DNA from: Eonycteris spelaea
Lineage: Eukaryota; Chordata; Mammalia; Chiroptera; Pteropodidae
Assembly: GCA_003508835.1 (NCBI GenBank)
Contig: PUFA01000092.1
Location: 3,534,001 to 3,598,000, forward strand
DNA: 64,000 nucleotides
Direction: 5' to 3'
Part shown: positions 1 to 11,592 of the stretch, one piece after another
How positions within the stretch are numbered: the first letter of the stretch is position 1
Layout of the letters: each line of letters opens with the position of its first letter
Translations under genes and position numbers: made by a program
The notes under the pieces: generated by a model
What the model was told of the DNA's origin: nothing
The model's input: only the letters and a program-made list of their open reading frames with translations
The model's database searches: none

Positions 1-1680
1 TTTTTCTGCATGTAGTTATCAAATGTCCCATCACCATTTATTGAAGAGACTATCTTTTCCCCCATTGAGTATTCTGATTCCCTTGCCAAATACTGGTTGC
101 CATATATGCAGGGGCTTATTGCTGAGCTCTTGATTCTATTCCATTGGTTTGTGTTTGTTTTATTTCAGTACCATATCTTGTACTGATAGTTTGATCAGTA
201 ATACGTTGATAGTATAGCTTCAAAGCATAGTTTAAAATCAGAAAGAATAATGACTCCATCTTTGTTCTTTCCCAAGATTGCTTTGGCTATTCAGAGTCAT
301 TTGTGGTTCTACATGAATTTTAAAATTGTTTTTCTATTTCTGTAAAATTGCCATTGGAACTTTGACAGAAATTGCATTGACTCTAACTATGTGCTTTAGG
401 TAGTATGAATATTTTAACAACAATAATTTTTCTGATCTGTGAACATAAGTATTATTTCCATTTATGTGAGTCTTCAATTTCTTTCATCCATTTCTCATGG
501 ATTTTAGTGCACAGATCTTTCACTCCCTTGGATAAATTTATTCCTAAGTATTTTATTCCTTTTGGCACTATTGTGAATGGGATTGTTTTTTTTAAATTTC
601 TTTTTCAGATAATTTGTTGTTAATGTATAGAAATGCAACTGAATTTTGCATGTTGACTTTATATCCTTTAACTTTACTGAATGTGTTTATTAGTTCTACC
701 AGTTTTTTTGGTTGTGTCTTTAGGGTTTCTGTATACAGAATCATATTGTTTTGTAAAACCAGACAATTTTACTTCTTCGTGATTTGAATGTTTTTTATTT
801 CTTTTCCTTGCCTGATTGATTTGGGTAGGAATTCTAGTAGTACTACGTTGAATAGGAGTCTTGAGAATGAGCACCATTGTCTTGCTTCCGTTCTTTGAGG
901 AAGAGTTTTCAAACTTTCCCTGTTAAACATGATTTTAGCTTTAGACTTGCTATATATGGTTTCCATTATTTTGAGGTATATACTGCTATATCTGATTTGT
1001 TGATTTTTTTATCATAAAAAGATGTATATTTTGTGATATGTTTTTTCTGCATTTATTGAGATGATCATATGATTTTTATCTTTCATTCTATTAATGTGAT
1101 GTATCACATTTATTGATTTGCATATGTTGAACCATACTTGCATCACAGGGATGAATCTCCCTTGATCATGGTGGATAAACCTTATAATATTCTATTACAT
1201 TTTGACTCCATATTTTATTGAAAATTTTACATCTTATGTTCATTAGGAATATTGTCCTGTAGTTTTCTTTTCTTGTAGTTTCACTATCTGGCCTACCTAT
1301 CTGTATAATACTGGCCTCATATAAGTTTAGAGGGGTTCTCTTTCCTTCTCCTTTTTAGAAGAATTTGAGAAAGATTGGGATTGATTCTTCTATAAATGTT
1401 TGGTAGAATTGACCAGTAAAGTCATCACGTCCTGCATTTCTCTTTACTGGAAAGTTTTTGATTACTGATTTAATCTCCTTACTCATTATTGGTCCGTTCA
1501 GATTTTGTGTGTGTGTGGAATCAGTATTGGTAGTTATGTTTCTAAGAATTTATTCATTTCTTGTAATTTGTCTAATTTGTTGGCATATAATTGTTTATAG
1601 TAGTCTCTTATGATCCTTTGCATTTCTGTGATATCAATTGCAGTGTTTCCTCTTTCATTTATAATTTCATTTATATTTTT
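1..1680 (-). mobile_element. L1 ORF2 fragment (reverse-transcriptase region), antisense, dead
   Basis: Read on the minus strand this is a decayed piece of LINE-1 ORF2, which encodes the endonuclease/reverse transcriptase that copies L1 RNA into DNA at the insertion site. Minus-strand frames at 769-966 and 674-877 carry recognisable RT blocks (residues resembling PQR..R.., then EEVKLS and NPKD). The catalytic FADD-type motif, expected near 748-762, reads FTKQ, so both catalytic aspartates are gone. The fragment corresponds collinearly, in inverse orientation, to about 43430-45095 of the other L1 in this window. It runs off the left edge, so the 3' end of the element lies outside. Frameshifts and stops make it a pseudogene. 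The identification is firm; the right boundary is accurate to a few tens of bases. Confidence 0.9.
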
Positions 1681-1791
1681 AGTCCACAATTTTAGGTTAT
1701 TAATGCCATAATTTATATTTTTATATTATGTATACATTAATAAATTATAGTTTAGTTATTTTTAATACATTTGGTTTATAATGTTTAAATG

Positions 1792-1823
1792 AAAGTTATG
1801 TGATTTATAAATCACATAACTTT
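1792..1823. repeat. Perfect 32-bp palindrome
   Basis: The 16-base half-site aaagttatgtgattta is followed immediately by its exact reverse complement, with no spacer. It sits in an AT-rich stretch between the L1 RT fragment and the L1 5'UTR-like block. Perfect zero-spacer palindromes of this size are unstable and uncommon by chance. Here it may be a scar of the event that joined the two L1 pieces. No known protein-binding role is implied. Confidence 0.9.
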
Positions 1824-1839
1824 AGTAAATATGAACTTG

Positions 1840-3195
1840 ACTACATATTTACCACTGAGCTGTACACATTCATATATGTATGTTGGCAGGGCTGTTCTCT
1901 GCAATTGTTCCTGGTCAAGTGGAGTCTCAGACTTGTGCTCCCTGACCAGATGATGCCACTGGCTGGACTATGTGTTCAGGCGGGACTGCAGGTTGTACCT
2001 TGACATTGGGCAAGGTCACATGCTAGGCTTTGAAACTATATAGGTTGTTGGTTGTGCTTTGATGTTGGGCAAGGTCACTGGCCAGGCTCTCTGGTCAGTG
2101 GGGCTTCCAGCTATATCCTGCAGATGGGTGGCTTTGGAGACTGTTCTCTCCATGGTTGTACTGGGTTGTTATCAAGGCTCTCTGGTCAGGTGGGGCTGCA
2201 GGCTATGCTCCCCAACTGGGTGGGATCAATTTCTTGGTTCCCTGCCTGGGCCACGTGACAGGTTGTATTTGGCAATCAGGTAGGCTGGGCTCTGGTGGGG
2301 TTGTAGGCTGAGATCCAAGATTGGTGGTACTACAGGCTGGGCTCAGAGGCTACTCAGGGTCACTGTTCAGGCTTCCTAGTTATGAGGGTCCAGAGGCAAT
2401 GCTCATCAGTTGGTCAGGGCTGTGGGCTTGGCTCCCTGCCAAGGCAGGTTGCAGGATGTGCTCCACAGCTGCCAGGCATCCATGGCCAGGTTTCTTAGAG
2501 GGGTGAGACAAGAGGCTATGCTCAACAGTTGGGCAGGATTACAAATTTGCTCTCCTTCCTGGATGGAGCCATGGAATGGTCTCCACAGTTAGTACCACCT
2601 ATTGGCTAGGAATCCAAATCAGGCAGAATTGCCAGCTGAGCTCCCTGCCTAAATGAAGCTACCAGCTCAGCTCTCAAGATGATCAGAGCTGTTGACTGGG
2701 ATCTCTGCTTAGGTGTCACTCTAAGCTGGAATGCAGTTCACCAAGACCTGAGTGCTGTTTGCTGTATGCACCACCCCACTTCTCTGTCACTATTTGACCC
2801 CTAGTGGTTGAGCTCTGTAGATTCCTCCAGTGATTCTCATAAAATGAGACCCAAGTGGGCCTACCGCGAAGCATTCCACAATGCTGTGAAAGTTGAGTGT
2901 CTGCCTTGGGTTCCCTTTTTCTCATTGGAGAAACCATAGGCCTGGGTGGGGGGGGGCACTTTTGGTACAGTGCTATGATAATGTGGAGGAGGAGTGATGT
3001 GGTCAAAATGAAGCCACTCCTCTTACTTTTCTACTACAATCCTTCTCCATTTCTGTGGTTTTGGGGGTCTGTGATTTAGCCTCACCCTGGGTGCTGGGAC
3101 TTTCACAATGGTGTCTTGTCAATGGATAGTTGCTAGCTGATCTTCTTGTGAGGGGAACTGAAGCCAGGAATAACCTATGTCACCATCTTAATGGT
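1840..3195 (-). mobile_element. L1 5'UTR-like block, antisense
   Basis: This block is clearly richer in G and C than its neighbours. Between about 2040 and 2700 it holds degenerate tandem units of roughly 80-90 bp with recurring phrases such as ggctgcaggctatgctcc, tgggcaggatta and ggtcactggccaggctc. Read on the minus strand it begins near 3195 with a phrase like aagatggtgacatagg, which resembles the start of mammalian L1 5'UTRs. It lies in the same orientation as the RT fragment at 1-1680, so the two may be one element that lost its ORF1 and the endonuclease half of ORF2. Several short open frames here (for example 2052-2283 and 2716-3006) have no protein resemblance. An unrelated minisatellite-bearing repeat is the alternative. 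Confidence 0.6.
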
Positions 3196-5159
3196 GTCAC
3201 ATGTCAGGAAGAGGGTTTTAAAAATGGAAGTCTAAGGCATGACGATAAAAGGCATTTAGTCAAGAGTCTAAAGTAGAAGAGAAATGTGGCAAATATCACA
3301 TGTACCAGGAAGGCAAAAAATGAAGTCAGGGGAGCAATTGTTCTACAGTTGCAGATGGAAAGTTGAAGATTGTGTTACAATTTAAAAACTGAAGCACAGA
3401 CTGACCCCAGGTTGTGGAGCTACATAGGGTACTCTCAGCACCTCACAGTGCTGTTTTGGGTGTACACAAAGTGGAGAAGCTTTTGGAATCCAGGTCTAGA
3501 AAATGATTTCAATGCAGACACTACAAAAGGCTATTAAAGAATCACAGAAGTGCCAAAGCAAGCTATCCAGAAGAAAACAGTTTGTCATTTCTGGAAAATC
3601 ACTTGTCTCTCTTTACTCACTTTCTATAAAGGAAAAGTTGAGCCTTCCACTCCCATCCCAAAGAGGAGGTGGCGGAGTGTTGAAGTGAAAAGTTTAAACT
3701 CTAAACACTCTTAAAAGTAAAAGGAAAAATATGATTAGTAAGCATCTGAGATATAATTACATTTTTACAACAAGGGGTGATATCATTTCGTTGAAAGGAC
3801 AGATTAGACTGCTTCTCACTCTCTATCTTCATCCAGATGGTCACGAATGAGCTTATAGTCTGGTCTATGACCCTCCTCAGCCCACAGATAGGTCCTAAGA
3901 TGGAGGGGGGGCTGATAGTTTAATCTGAAGAGGGAAATAAATACTGTCAGTGTAAAGAGAAAGGCAAGCCCTGAGAAAAGTTAAAATTCTGGGCATAAAA
4001 TAATTCAAATCAGTTAACTGTTGAAAACTACAAATATTCTATGGGGATCACAAAATTTGGAAACAAAGTATTTGAGTTCCCCTCAGCAGGGAGGAGACTT
4101 GAAAATCAATCATGAGAAAGAGATTCGGAGGTGCTATGGAACATCAAATTAGATAAATTTGCAGTGAGAGATGGCAATGAAACAAAGGTCACAGCTACTT
4201 GAGACCCAAATTAACAAATAACATATCACAAGCCCACAAAATAATGGTCCATCTTGTATAAGCCTAAGATATTACATTTAATTTCGGGAATCTTAGTGTA
4301 ACAAAGATGTAGATTAAATAAAAAAGATCCACAGGAGAGTTGAAAAAGTATTTCGAGAAATAAAGATATTGCTTTATACCATTGATTGACCTCAACGAAA
4401 CAATAGTTTACTCTGAGCCTGAATAACTAATCATAAATATTTAAAGGATATATATCTTTAAAAAATGAGTTAGCCGGCAACGAGGAGCACAAATTGTAAA
4501 TATAACTGAATTACTCATTTTAGTTTGGGCAAAATAATTTGATTATGTGCTCTAAGTGGAAACTTTCCTTCCTTGTGGCTGGGTCAGTACTTAATTACTG
4601 TAGACCCAGTACTATGTGCTTTGCTTTGACAAAACTGCTCTACCTACCCAAAATCTTCCTCAGCACCAGGCTTTCTTTTCATCTTGATTTACCAGAAATT
4701 GAAATCAATGCAACACGTGAAGACTTCACCTAAGGAATTATCTTCAAAAATTCCTCTAATATTGGTGTTACTGAAAAGAAAGAAAAGCATCCTGAAGTCT
4801 GCCTAGAACATTAGCTTTAGTCTGTTCATAGAGATTTTCAGTTTCTACCTTGGAGGATGGTTACAAAGTTTCCAGGGGGAAAGTTCTGAGAAAATTAATT
4901 TCACTGGAAATATGACCTATGTTTAGATTTGATAAACCCTTTCCTAGTTGAAAAACATAATTTTGTAGAATATAAATGGCAAGCTCAAAAAATAGGTGCT
5001 GGTTGAAATACAGTACTGTTAAGAGGAAGAACTTTTCAGAACTCTCAAATGCTATGTTTTAAGTTAGGAAATTGAAAATTGGTTAAGAATGACTTTGCCA
5101 TTTATGTGTCTCAAAGCTAACTTAGTACTCTCCAACACGTCTTCTTTAAACTCTAATTT
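3196..5159. other. Unassigned AT-rich DNA
   Basis: No gene and no repeat family that I can name. Short chance frames only (61-64 codons at 3503-3688 and 4539-4733). Confidence 0.5.
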
Positions 5160-5384
5160 AGAAGTAGACAATCTACAACCTGAGAGCCAAATCTTGTTTT
5201 TTTAAATATAGTTTAATTTGAACACATCCATGCTCATTTGTTTATGGATTGTCTATTTCTGCTTCTTCCAAGCAATTCTGCTATAACAACAGAGTTAAGT
5301 GGTTGCAACAGATATTGCATGGCCTGCAAAGGCTGAAATATTCAATATCTAACCCTTTAGAGAAAATGTTCATTAATCCCTGTT
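5160..5384. mobile_element. hAT-Charlie-type non-autonomous DNA transposon
   Basis: The stretch matches a familiar mammalian hAT-type MITE. The ordered landmarks are gagccaaatcttg, a phrase like aatatagtttaatttgaaca, catccatgctcatttgttta, ggattgtctatttctgcttc, aacagagttaagtggttgca, catggcctgcaaaggctgaa and a terminal aaaatgttcattaatccctg. These elements have no coding capacity and were moved by a Charlie transposase. The exact subfamily name is not recalled. The left terminal repeat is badly decayed. Confidence 0.75.
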
Positions 5385-5634
5385 TTATTGCTCTGAGATG
5401 TTAATAGATATTACCTGATTGAAAGTTTGAGAGACACTTGGTTAATTAAAATTAAGATTCTCTCTAACACTTTTCAGTCTTTAACATACTAAATCCCCAA
5501 GAGGAGGATTTGATGTCTCACAAACTTATTCAAGACCACAAAATCTTTTTTTCATGGAAAATGTGTAGGACCTGCTTTCTGCAGATCATGCTTAAGGAAA
5601 TGCTACCAGATTCACTCATTGAAAGACATAGTAA

Positions 5635-5790
5635 CAGAATATCCACCAAACGTTAAACATTAGAGATTCAAAGATGTGTAAAATATCATCTTTGCTCTCA
5701 AAGATCTCACTGAATATTGAGGATCCAAATGTTAAACAAATAACTGCAGTGCAGGTCAGGAATCACTAAACCAGAACGTATAAAATGATC
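5635..5790 (-). mobile_element. L2 LINE 3' end fragment, antisense
   Basis: The order 'gattcaaagatgtgtaaaat', 'tctttgctctcaaagatctc', then 'aaacaaataactgcagt' follows the reverse complement of the L2 3' end (object counted, dispatched, totals line: 'caaagatgaataagacatagtccctgccctcaaggagctc' type wording in bases). No coding capacity. A 16-base A run follows at 5796-5811. Confidence 0.55.
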
Positions 5791-5795
5791 AGTTC

Positions 5796-5811
5796 AAAAA
5801 AAAAAAAAAAA
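5796..5811 (+). repeat. (A)16 homopolymer
   Basis: Sixteen consecutive A residues followed by an A-rich stretch. It could be the poly(A) remnant of a retroposed fragment, but no recognisable body or target-site duplication was found. Confidence 0.85.
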
Positions 5812-6724
5812 CAAAAGAAATATCGACTTTGATTAGAATGAGTAGAGGTTGAAAATCAAAAGAAATGTACACATGAGAAGATACTTGAACCATACTTCAA
5901 AGGATTTATAGAAAGTTTCCATGCAGAAAGTATAGAGAATGTCATCTCAGAAAGAGATCAACATCTCTATATAATTTTTTATTTTTGAAAGTATAAAGAC
6001 TTTGCCTTTGAAGGATTAAGAAGATATTTGGTTGAAGAAAGAAGAAGGCAAATTTCATTAAGTGATATGTGAAAAATATATGAGAAACAGGATTATTGGC
6101 AAAATTAGACAAAAAGATTATATGCCATCTGTGTTGGCACCATACAAAATGATAAAGCAAATCAGCAATGCTTGCACTTGCCCCAAGAGCAAGAGTTTGA
6201 AAATTAAAATGTAACATAAAATTCAGAGTGAACAGGGAAATTTATAAGTGATCATTTACACTGTATCTTCTTCTTTTGTGTGGCTATTTTCCACTTTTGG
6301 ATAACAAATGGAGAAATTAGATGAAAATGTGGGTGTTTTCCAGAAGGATTTTTGACTTTAGAAAAAGAATATAGATTTCATGGAGGAGCAGTATTTCCAA
6401 TCTGTCTGACAAGCTACAAATTTCCACAATACTAGCCTGAATATATTCAGAAGCGCAACCAATAAAAATGTGTGGTACTGGGGTTGGCATGATACACAGC
6501 TAAAGATGGACAAAACAGAAATAAATAACTTAAAAAGCCCAGGTAAACTAAAGGCCAGCGGACTCCTGAAAAACAGTTGGTTATTAATGTACTTGACATG
6601 TTATGTCTCAGGATGATAACAAAGACTCTGGTAAAGGCTATTATAGGAAAGCTCTAGAAATATTAACAAATATACCTTCTGTTCATAAATTTCAAATTCT
6701 GCCTTAATTTTCAAAGTATCTTTC
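5812..6724. other. Unassigned AT-rich DNA
   Basis: No gene or nameable repeat. A 91-codon minus-strand frame at 5942-6217 lacks any protein resemblance and is probably chance. Confidence 0.5.
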
Positions 6725-7560
6725 TTGTCTTATTTTATTTAATTTTCTCCTAGTAACCTTCCTACCTATCTCTAACTGACCTAGAGCATCAACTCCTTGG
6801 TCTTTTCAAGTTCATTCCTTTTACTCAGTCTGTGGTTCTGTAGAAGTGACTGCACTGAGATGACAAAGGCTCTCTGCTATAAGACCTCTCAATCTTTCTT
6901 TTTACCTAAAAATGTCTTCAGATCTTTATCAATTTTCTCTCCTTTCCCTTCTTACAAAAAAAAATTACCTTGCTTATTTCCAAGGCTTACCTTCCAGCTG
7001 TTACTTTTCATCTCATTTGACTCCCAGAATGTGCCTCTTAACTGCTCTTTTTTCATTACCCTCACTCTTATCTTCCCTATTGGCTTCTTTCTTTATCTAC
7101 AAATATGCTAAATGTTCTCCAATTCTAAGTAAATTATTCCTCAACTCTGACTTTCTATCTTTTTCCTCTTCATTCCAGTGAATATAGGAATAATTCTCCT
7201 TTAATTCCTCTATCCTTTATTGTTCATTTCCTTTAACCTTAACTCCTAGTCTAGTTTCTATCTACATGAATTTCCTGAAACTCTTAAAAATCCTAATAAC
7301 ATTGTCAAATCTGACAGCACTGACTTTCCCTGTCCTGCTTTATCAGAAGCATCTGAAAATATTAACCTTATGCTCCTTAGTGAGACTCTTGCCTCTTCTG
7401 TATCCAGTGGTCCTGAACCTCTTTATCCTCTTCTTTTTCTTATTCCTCCTCTCCAAAAAGTGCATCACAAGTTCTTTTAAGTTCTGGCCTTTCCTCTTCT
7501 CTCTTCTCTATACTCCGCTTTTTTATATCCTTATTCTCTTACACTAGACAATCACAGCAA
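6725..7560 (+). mobile_element. Possible old L2 ORF2 fragment, sense, pyrimidine-rich
   Basis: The stretch is strongly C/T-biased on the plus strand, as the L2 LINE ORF2 strand is. Between about 7230 and 7560 the order of phrases loosely follows the L2 reverse-transcriptase region: ccaatctgg-like, gaaactcttaaaaatcc, aatctgacagcactgacttt, then repeated cctcttctctcttctct. Two overlapping frames (6797-7111, 104 codons; 7266-7547, 93 codons) are leucine- and serine-rich because of the base bias and do not match a protein. The L2 call is tentative; simple pyrimidine-rich DNA is the alternative. Confidence 0.4.
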
Positions 7561-7639
7561 CACCTAAATTGGACCTCCTCCATTCATTATTTAAACTGGC
7601 CCTAAGATTATTTTATTAAAACAAAGGTGAGATCATCAT

Positions 7640-7860
7640 AGCAATAATAACACTTAAAGTCTATAAAATTATATCATTTTCAAAGCACTTTTATAATTCT
7701 TGGATCAGTAATGTTCACTGTCCTTCCAGTATTATAATACGTATTTTACAGACAACTATATTAGGACTCTGAGAGGGTAAAAGACTTGTCCAGGACCACG
7801 TGGGGTAAAAAGAGCTGAGATAATATGTGAACATGAGATCTCTAACTTCCCAATGTTACC
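7640..7860 (-). mobile_element. MIR SINE, antisense
   Basis: The bases follow a reverse-complement MIR: 'caaagcacttttataattct', then 'attttacagacaactatatt', 'ctctgagagggtaaaagact', 'tgtccaggaccacgtgg'. MIRs are ancient tRNA-derived SINEs mobilised by L2. Highly diverged; ends approximate. Confidence 0.6.
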
Positions 7861-7954
7861 CAGCTGCCTCCATGCCACTCCCTCCTGCCAATCCTCTTAA
7901 TCTGGAGCTTAGGGTGTGTTACCTAGTACTCCCTACCTTTCTGTCTCATCTCCT

Positions 7955-8040
7955 ATTGTATATATTAGTATATGTAAAGTACCAAAAAAGTACCTCACAC
8001 AAGATAAGCACTGCAAAAAGTTTATTATTATTTCAATTAT
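7955..8040 (+). mobile_element. MIR/L2 3' end fragment, sense
   Basis: Short stretch with 'tatatgtaaagtaccaaaaa', 'gtacctcacacaagataagc' and 'tttattattatt', like the tail of a MIR. Too short to separate MIR from L2 confidently. Confidence 0.35.
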
Positions 8041-8799
8041 CACTTTTCTCAACTTGTAATGAGTTTCACAACTTCATACCCTTGTGCTGCCTTTCCTTTC
8101 CTCCCTTATATACTTTCTGAATCCACATAAAAAAAATTCTAGTGGATGGTCAAAGGCTCCCATATATGACATGTATTGCTTCTGTAACTTTTCTGCTATG
8201 ATATTCTGCTTGTGAGCATGTCTTCTCCATGATGCTTTTTCCTGAGGTAGGTTGCAATATTTTAAATTCTGTTCTCCCCTTTTCTAAGCAAAACACTGTA
8301 GTTTTTACCTTTTTGTGTATAAAAGTATGCCTGTCACTGTAAATGTTATCATCTCTATTTTACAGATTCATATATAGCCTTGGAAAGCCTATGCATCTTG
8401 GAAAACTCCAAAACTAGAGTCCATTACTTTCTCAAAAGGTGAGTAAGGTAAACTCAGAACAGTGCCTTAGGTGGAAATAATCCAATTTTTGGAAAGCAAT
8501 TGGAGAATATTGTTATATAAATAAAGGAAAATGATCTTTTATATAATTTCAGACATTTCTTTATTTTCGAGATATGTTATGATGCAGTGACTATTACAAA
8601 TATATAAATTTTCCTTGTATTATATTTTCAATTTGAATAAAAGATCATTATTGTTCATATTGATTTTAGGGATCCTCATTCAGATCTTTAGTTCTTAGTC
8701 TGTCCTAATTTATACACCTAAGATAAACTCAATATAGTGAAGATTTAAAGAATATTAATAAGATTACAATTCTAAAAGTACTACACTCTCATTATAGAC
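8041..8799. other. Unassigned DNA
   Basis: No gene. A short piece at 8338-8390 (atctctattttacagattca) hints at another antisense MIR remnant, too brief to call. Confidence 0.45.
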
Positions 8800-9160
8800 A
8801 TTTAATTATTTTTTACAAAAAGTAAAAACACAAATAAATAAAAATAAGATCTGCCGTATTTATACTGCCCCCGAGATAATCACTCTTAGTAATTTGTGTT
8901 ACTATCCTATTTTCATCCACATATAGTAAAAATGAGATCACTCTATACACAATTTTACATGCTGTTTTATTCACATTATATCATAGCATGTCTTTATGCC
9001 TTTAAATATTTTATAAACACCATTTTAATGCCATCAGCATTCCATCATGGATAAATCATATTTTATTTAATAATTTTTCTATCTTGATGTGTTAAATTAC
9101 CTTTCATTATTGCATTTATAATAGCTTTGTACATAAATCTTAATTTATGCTTCAGATTGT
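8800..9160 (-). mobile_element. Old L1M-type 3' fragment, probably antisense
   Basis: The series 'gataatcactcttagtaatt', 'tatcctattttcatccacat', 'cacaattttacatgctgttt', 'tatatcatagcatgtcttta', 'gccatcagcattccatcatg' and 'gataaatcatattttattta' follows a common mammalian L1M 3'-region repeat in its reverse orientation. No open frame. Subfamily and exact ends not determined. Confidence 0.5.
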
Positions 9161-9959
9161 GGAATTATAAAATCATAACTTCATACTTTGATTCTGCTTT
9201 GTTTACAACTCCATTTGAAACTATAGGTCATAAGTCACTAGAATATCTAGTAAGAAATCTTAAGAGTAAAAGCATTTGAGAACATAAAACATTGAGTTAA
9301 GCAATCTACCTTTTTGTCAATAGAAAAGTTGAAGAATTTTATAAATCAGATCCCATGAAGGTCCCAAGAAGAAAGAATTAGCAGCATGAGATGAAGGTCC
9401 TGTTTACATTAAATCTTCACATGTTCTGTATCCTATCATCATGAGCCTGAATTTGTCTAGGTGGTTTGTTGAGAAAAGCAAAAATGATTTTTTAATTACT
9501 ACAAAGATTCTTTCTCATCACCTATGAAATGCAATTATTGTCCTTGAGGCTATGAATAGTGCAAATCTGGTTTTACATGTGTATTGTAAGAAATTAAGTT
9601 TACTTACTATATTTTTCTTATAACAAATTGTATTTATTAGAATATATTTGCTGTAGAAAATTGAATTTACTTGCCTAAGTTGTAATACACACATCAGCAC
9701 AGTAATGATTAAGTAATTCACTGTCTATGCCATCATGAATTTTATTCTATAACTTTACCAAATGATATGAATTCCCTGAAAATTATAATCTTCAGCCTTT
9801 GCTTTCTACAATATTTCTGTTTGAGAAAAATTAATTAGTAATCCCACTTTAGTTTCTAAAAATTATACAAAATTTTTTCTTCATCAGATATACTCCTAAA
9901 AATTGGAATTAATTGAAAATACTATGAAATGTCAGGGCTTTTTACACTTCTTGCCAAAG
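9161..9959. other. Unassigned AT-rich DNA
   Basis: No gene or nameable repeat; a 67-codon minus-strand frame at 9518-9721 has no protein character. Confidence 0.5.
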
Positions 9960-10062
9960 AGATTTGTATAAAAATTCATTTATTTAACAAATTCATATTG
10001 AGCATGGATTATGCCAGGTACTATGTTGGTTACTGGGGATACAATGCCTATGAACTAAACAT
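9960..10062 (-). mobile_element. L2 3' end fragment, antisense
   Basis: Contains 'atttatttaacaaattcata', 'ttgagcatggattatgccag', 'gtactatgttggttactggg' and 'gatacaatgcctatgaac', the reverse complement of the L2 3' terminus. It lies inside a 114-codon frame (9929-10273), which is therefore not a gene. Confidence 0.7.
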
Positions 10063-10690
10063 TTGTCCCAAGTCATACTACCAATGGCAGTGGATGAGGG
10101 TGACCATACATTTTGCCTTTGCCAACCCTATCATTGTTTTAAAACTTGATGATTTTATTTGCCAACCTAAGCACATGTTATTAATTTGCTTATCTATTAT
10201 TACTACTGATGTTAAAATTCTCCTTATATCTAATGCTTTTTTCATTTATTCATCTTCTACTAAGATTTTTTAACTTAGAGGGACAGATTATATATTAAGA
10301 ATGTCTATTTTTTGTCAATATTATTTATGATAAATATACATTTCATGTCAAATATATGCATTATATGTGTTAGATATAGAAGAGTTTATATTGCCATCTA
10401 CTGACTTTTTCTTATGTTTTCTATTGTTTTATGCTTAGAAATGCTATTCCCATCCCAAGATCAGACACATATTCATTTATGTTCTTCTATTTCTCTTTTT
10501 TTCATCTTATATTAAATATTTAATTCCTTAGAAAGTAACTTTGATGTATAGTTTAAGATAAAGAGCTAGATTTATTTGTTATCAAATTTCTTATGAGCTG
10601 ATCACAAATCAACATTAACTTTTTTTATTATCCACAATTGCGCTAACATTTTCTCTTTACATATCTACGAATTTCAATATAGGCATTAGA
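10063..10690. other. Unassigned AT-rich DNA
   Basis: No gene or nameable repeat; several T-rich runs. Confidence 0.45.
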
Positions 10691-10691
10691 T

Positions 10692-10730
10692 GATAGGTAG
10701 ATAGATAGATAGGTAGATAGATAGATAGAT
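10692..10730 (+). repeat. Imperfect (GATA/GGTA)n microsatellite
   Basis: About ten tetranucleotide units of GATA with interspersed GGTA variants. Likely length-polymorphic. Confidence 0.9.
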
Positions 10731-10829
10731 GGTAGAGATATTTGTATTTCCCAGGGCAAGAGAACCAATACTTTTACTTCCATGATGAATTGTCTATTAA
10801 TTTTATTATTTTTCATTTTGCCCATAATT

Positions 10830-11255
10830 TATTTATTAAAATTTATTTATTTAATATAGCTGTTATATAATCATATATTGGTTATATTAGTTTCAAGTGT
10901 ACAATATTGTGATTTAACATTTTTAAGCCTTACAATGTGATCACTCCACTAAGACTACTAATCATCTGTCACTGTGTAAACTTATCACAATATTATTGAC
11001 TATAATCCTCTTCCCCTTTTAACTGACCCCCACATCTCCTCCCTTCTGGTAACCATCCCTTTGGTCTCTGTTATTACGAGTCTATTTTTGTTTTGTTTGT
11101 TTTGCTTTGTTTTTAAATTCCACATTAGAGTGAAACAATATCTTTCTCTGCCTGACTTACTTAATTTAGCATAATACCCTCTAGATTGATCCACATTGTT
11201 GCAAATGGCAAGATTTCATTCTATTTTATAACTGTATAATGTTCCACTGTGTATA
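10830..11255 (-). mobile_element. L1 3' end fragment, antisense
   Basis: Reverse-complement L1 3'UTR and extreme ORF2 end. Landmarks in plus-strand order are ttagtttcaagtgtacaata, ttgtgatttaacatttttaa, acaatgtgatcactccacta, taatcatctgtcactgtgta, then tctctgcctgacttacttaa, tttagcataataccctctag and tgttgcaaatggcaagattt. The last phrases are the antisense of the 'LPFATTWMDLE..MLSEIS' end of ORF2. The 5' part is missing (5'-truncated insertion). Confidence 0.85.
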
Positions 11256-11545
11256 TTAATTTTTAATTGTATTCTTGGTCTTCTCTCCTTCACAAAGCAG
11301 TTCTCACCAGAAAGTTCATTCTGCTGCCCCAGCACCATTCTGGGCTAATGGAATTCTTTGAGCCCACTACAGGCCACCTGCCTGATACCACACACACTAC
11401 ATTCTTGGAAGTGCCATTCACATGCTAAGCAATGTGAATGGTATCTTCAGCAGTTATGTAAGCCACATCTACTTTGGAGTGCTTTGTTCACAGATCTTTT
11501 CTACTCTCAAATTCCCAAACTTCATGAAAGTCTTGATCATGCCTC

Positions 11546-11592
<47 letters not shown>

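Noticed and set aside
2052..2592. Four overlapping plus-strand frames of 60-74 codons
   Set aside because: They lie in the GC-richer antisense L1 5'UTR-like block; GC richness and tandem units create stop-free stretches in several frames at once.
6797..7547. Three Leu/Ser/Phe-rich frames resembling membrane proteins
   Set aside because: The hydrophobic composition follows from the C/T-rich strand; no consistent topology or family match.
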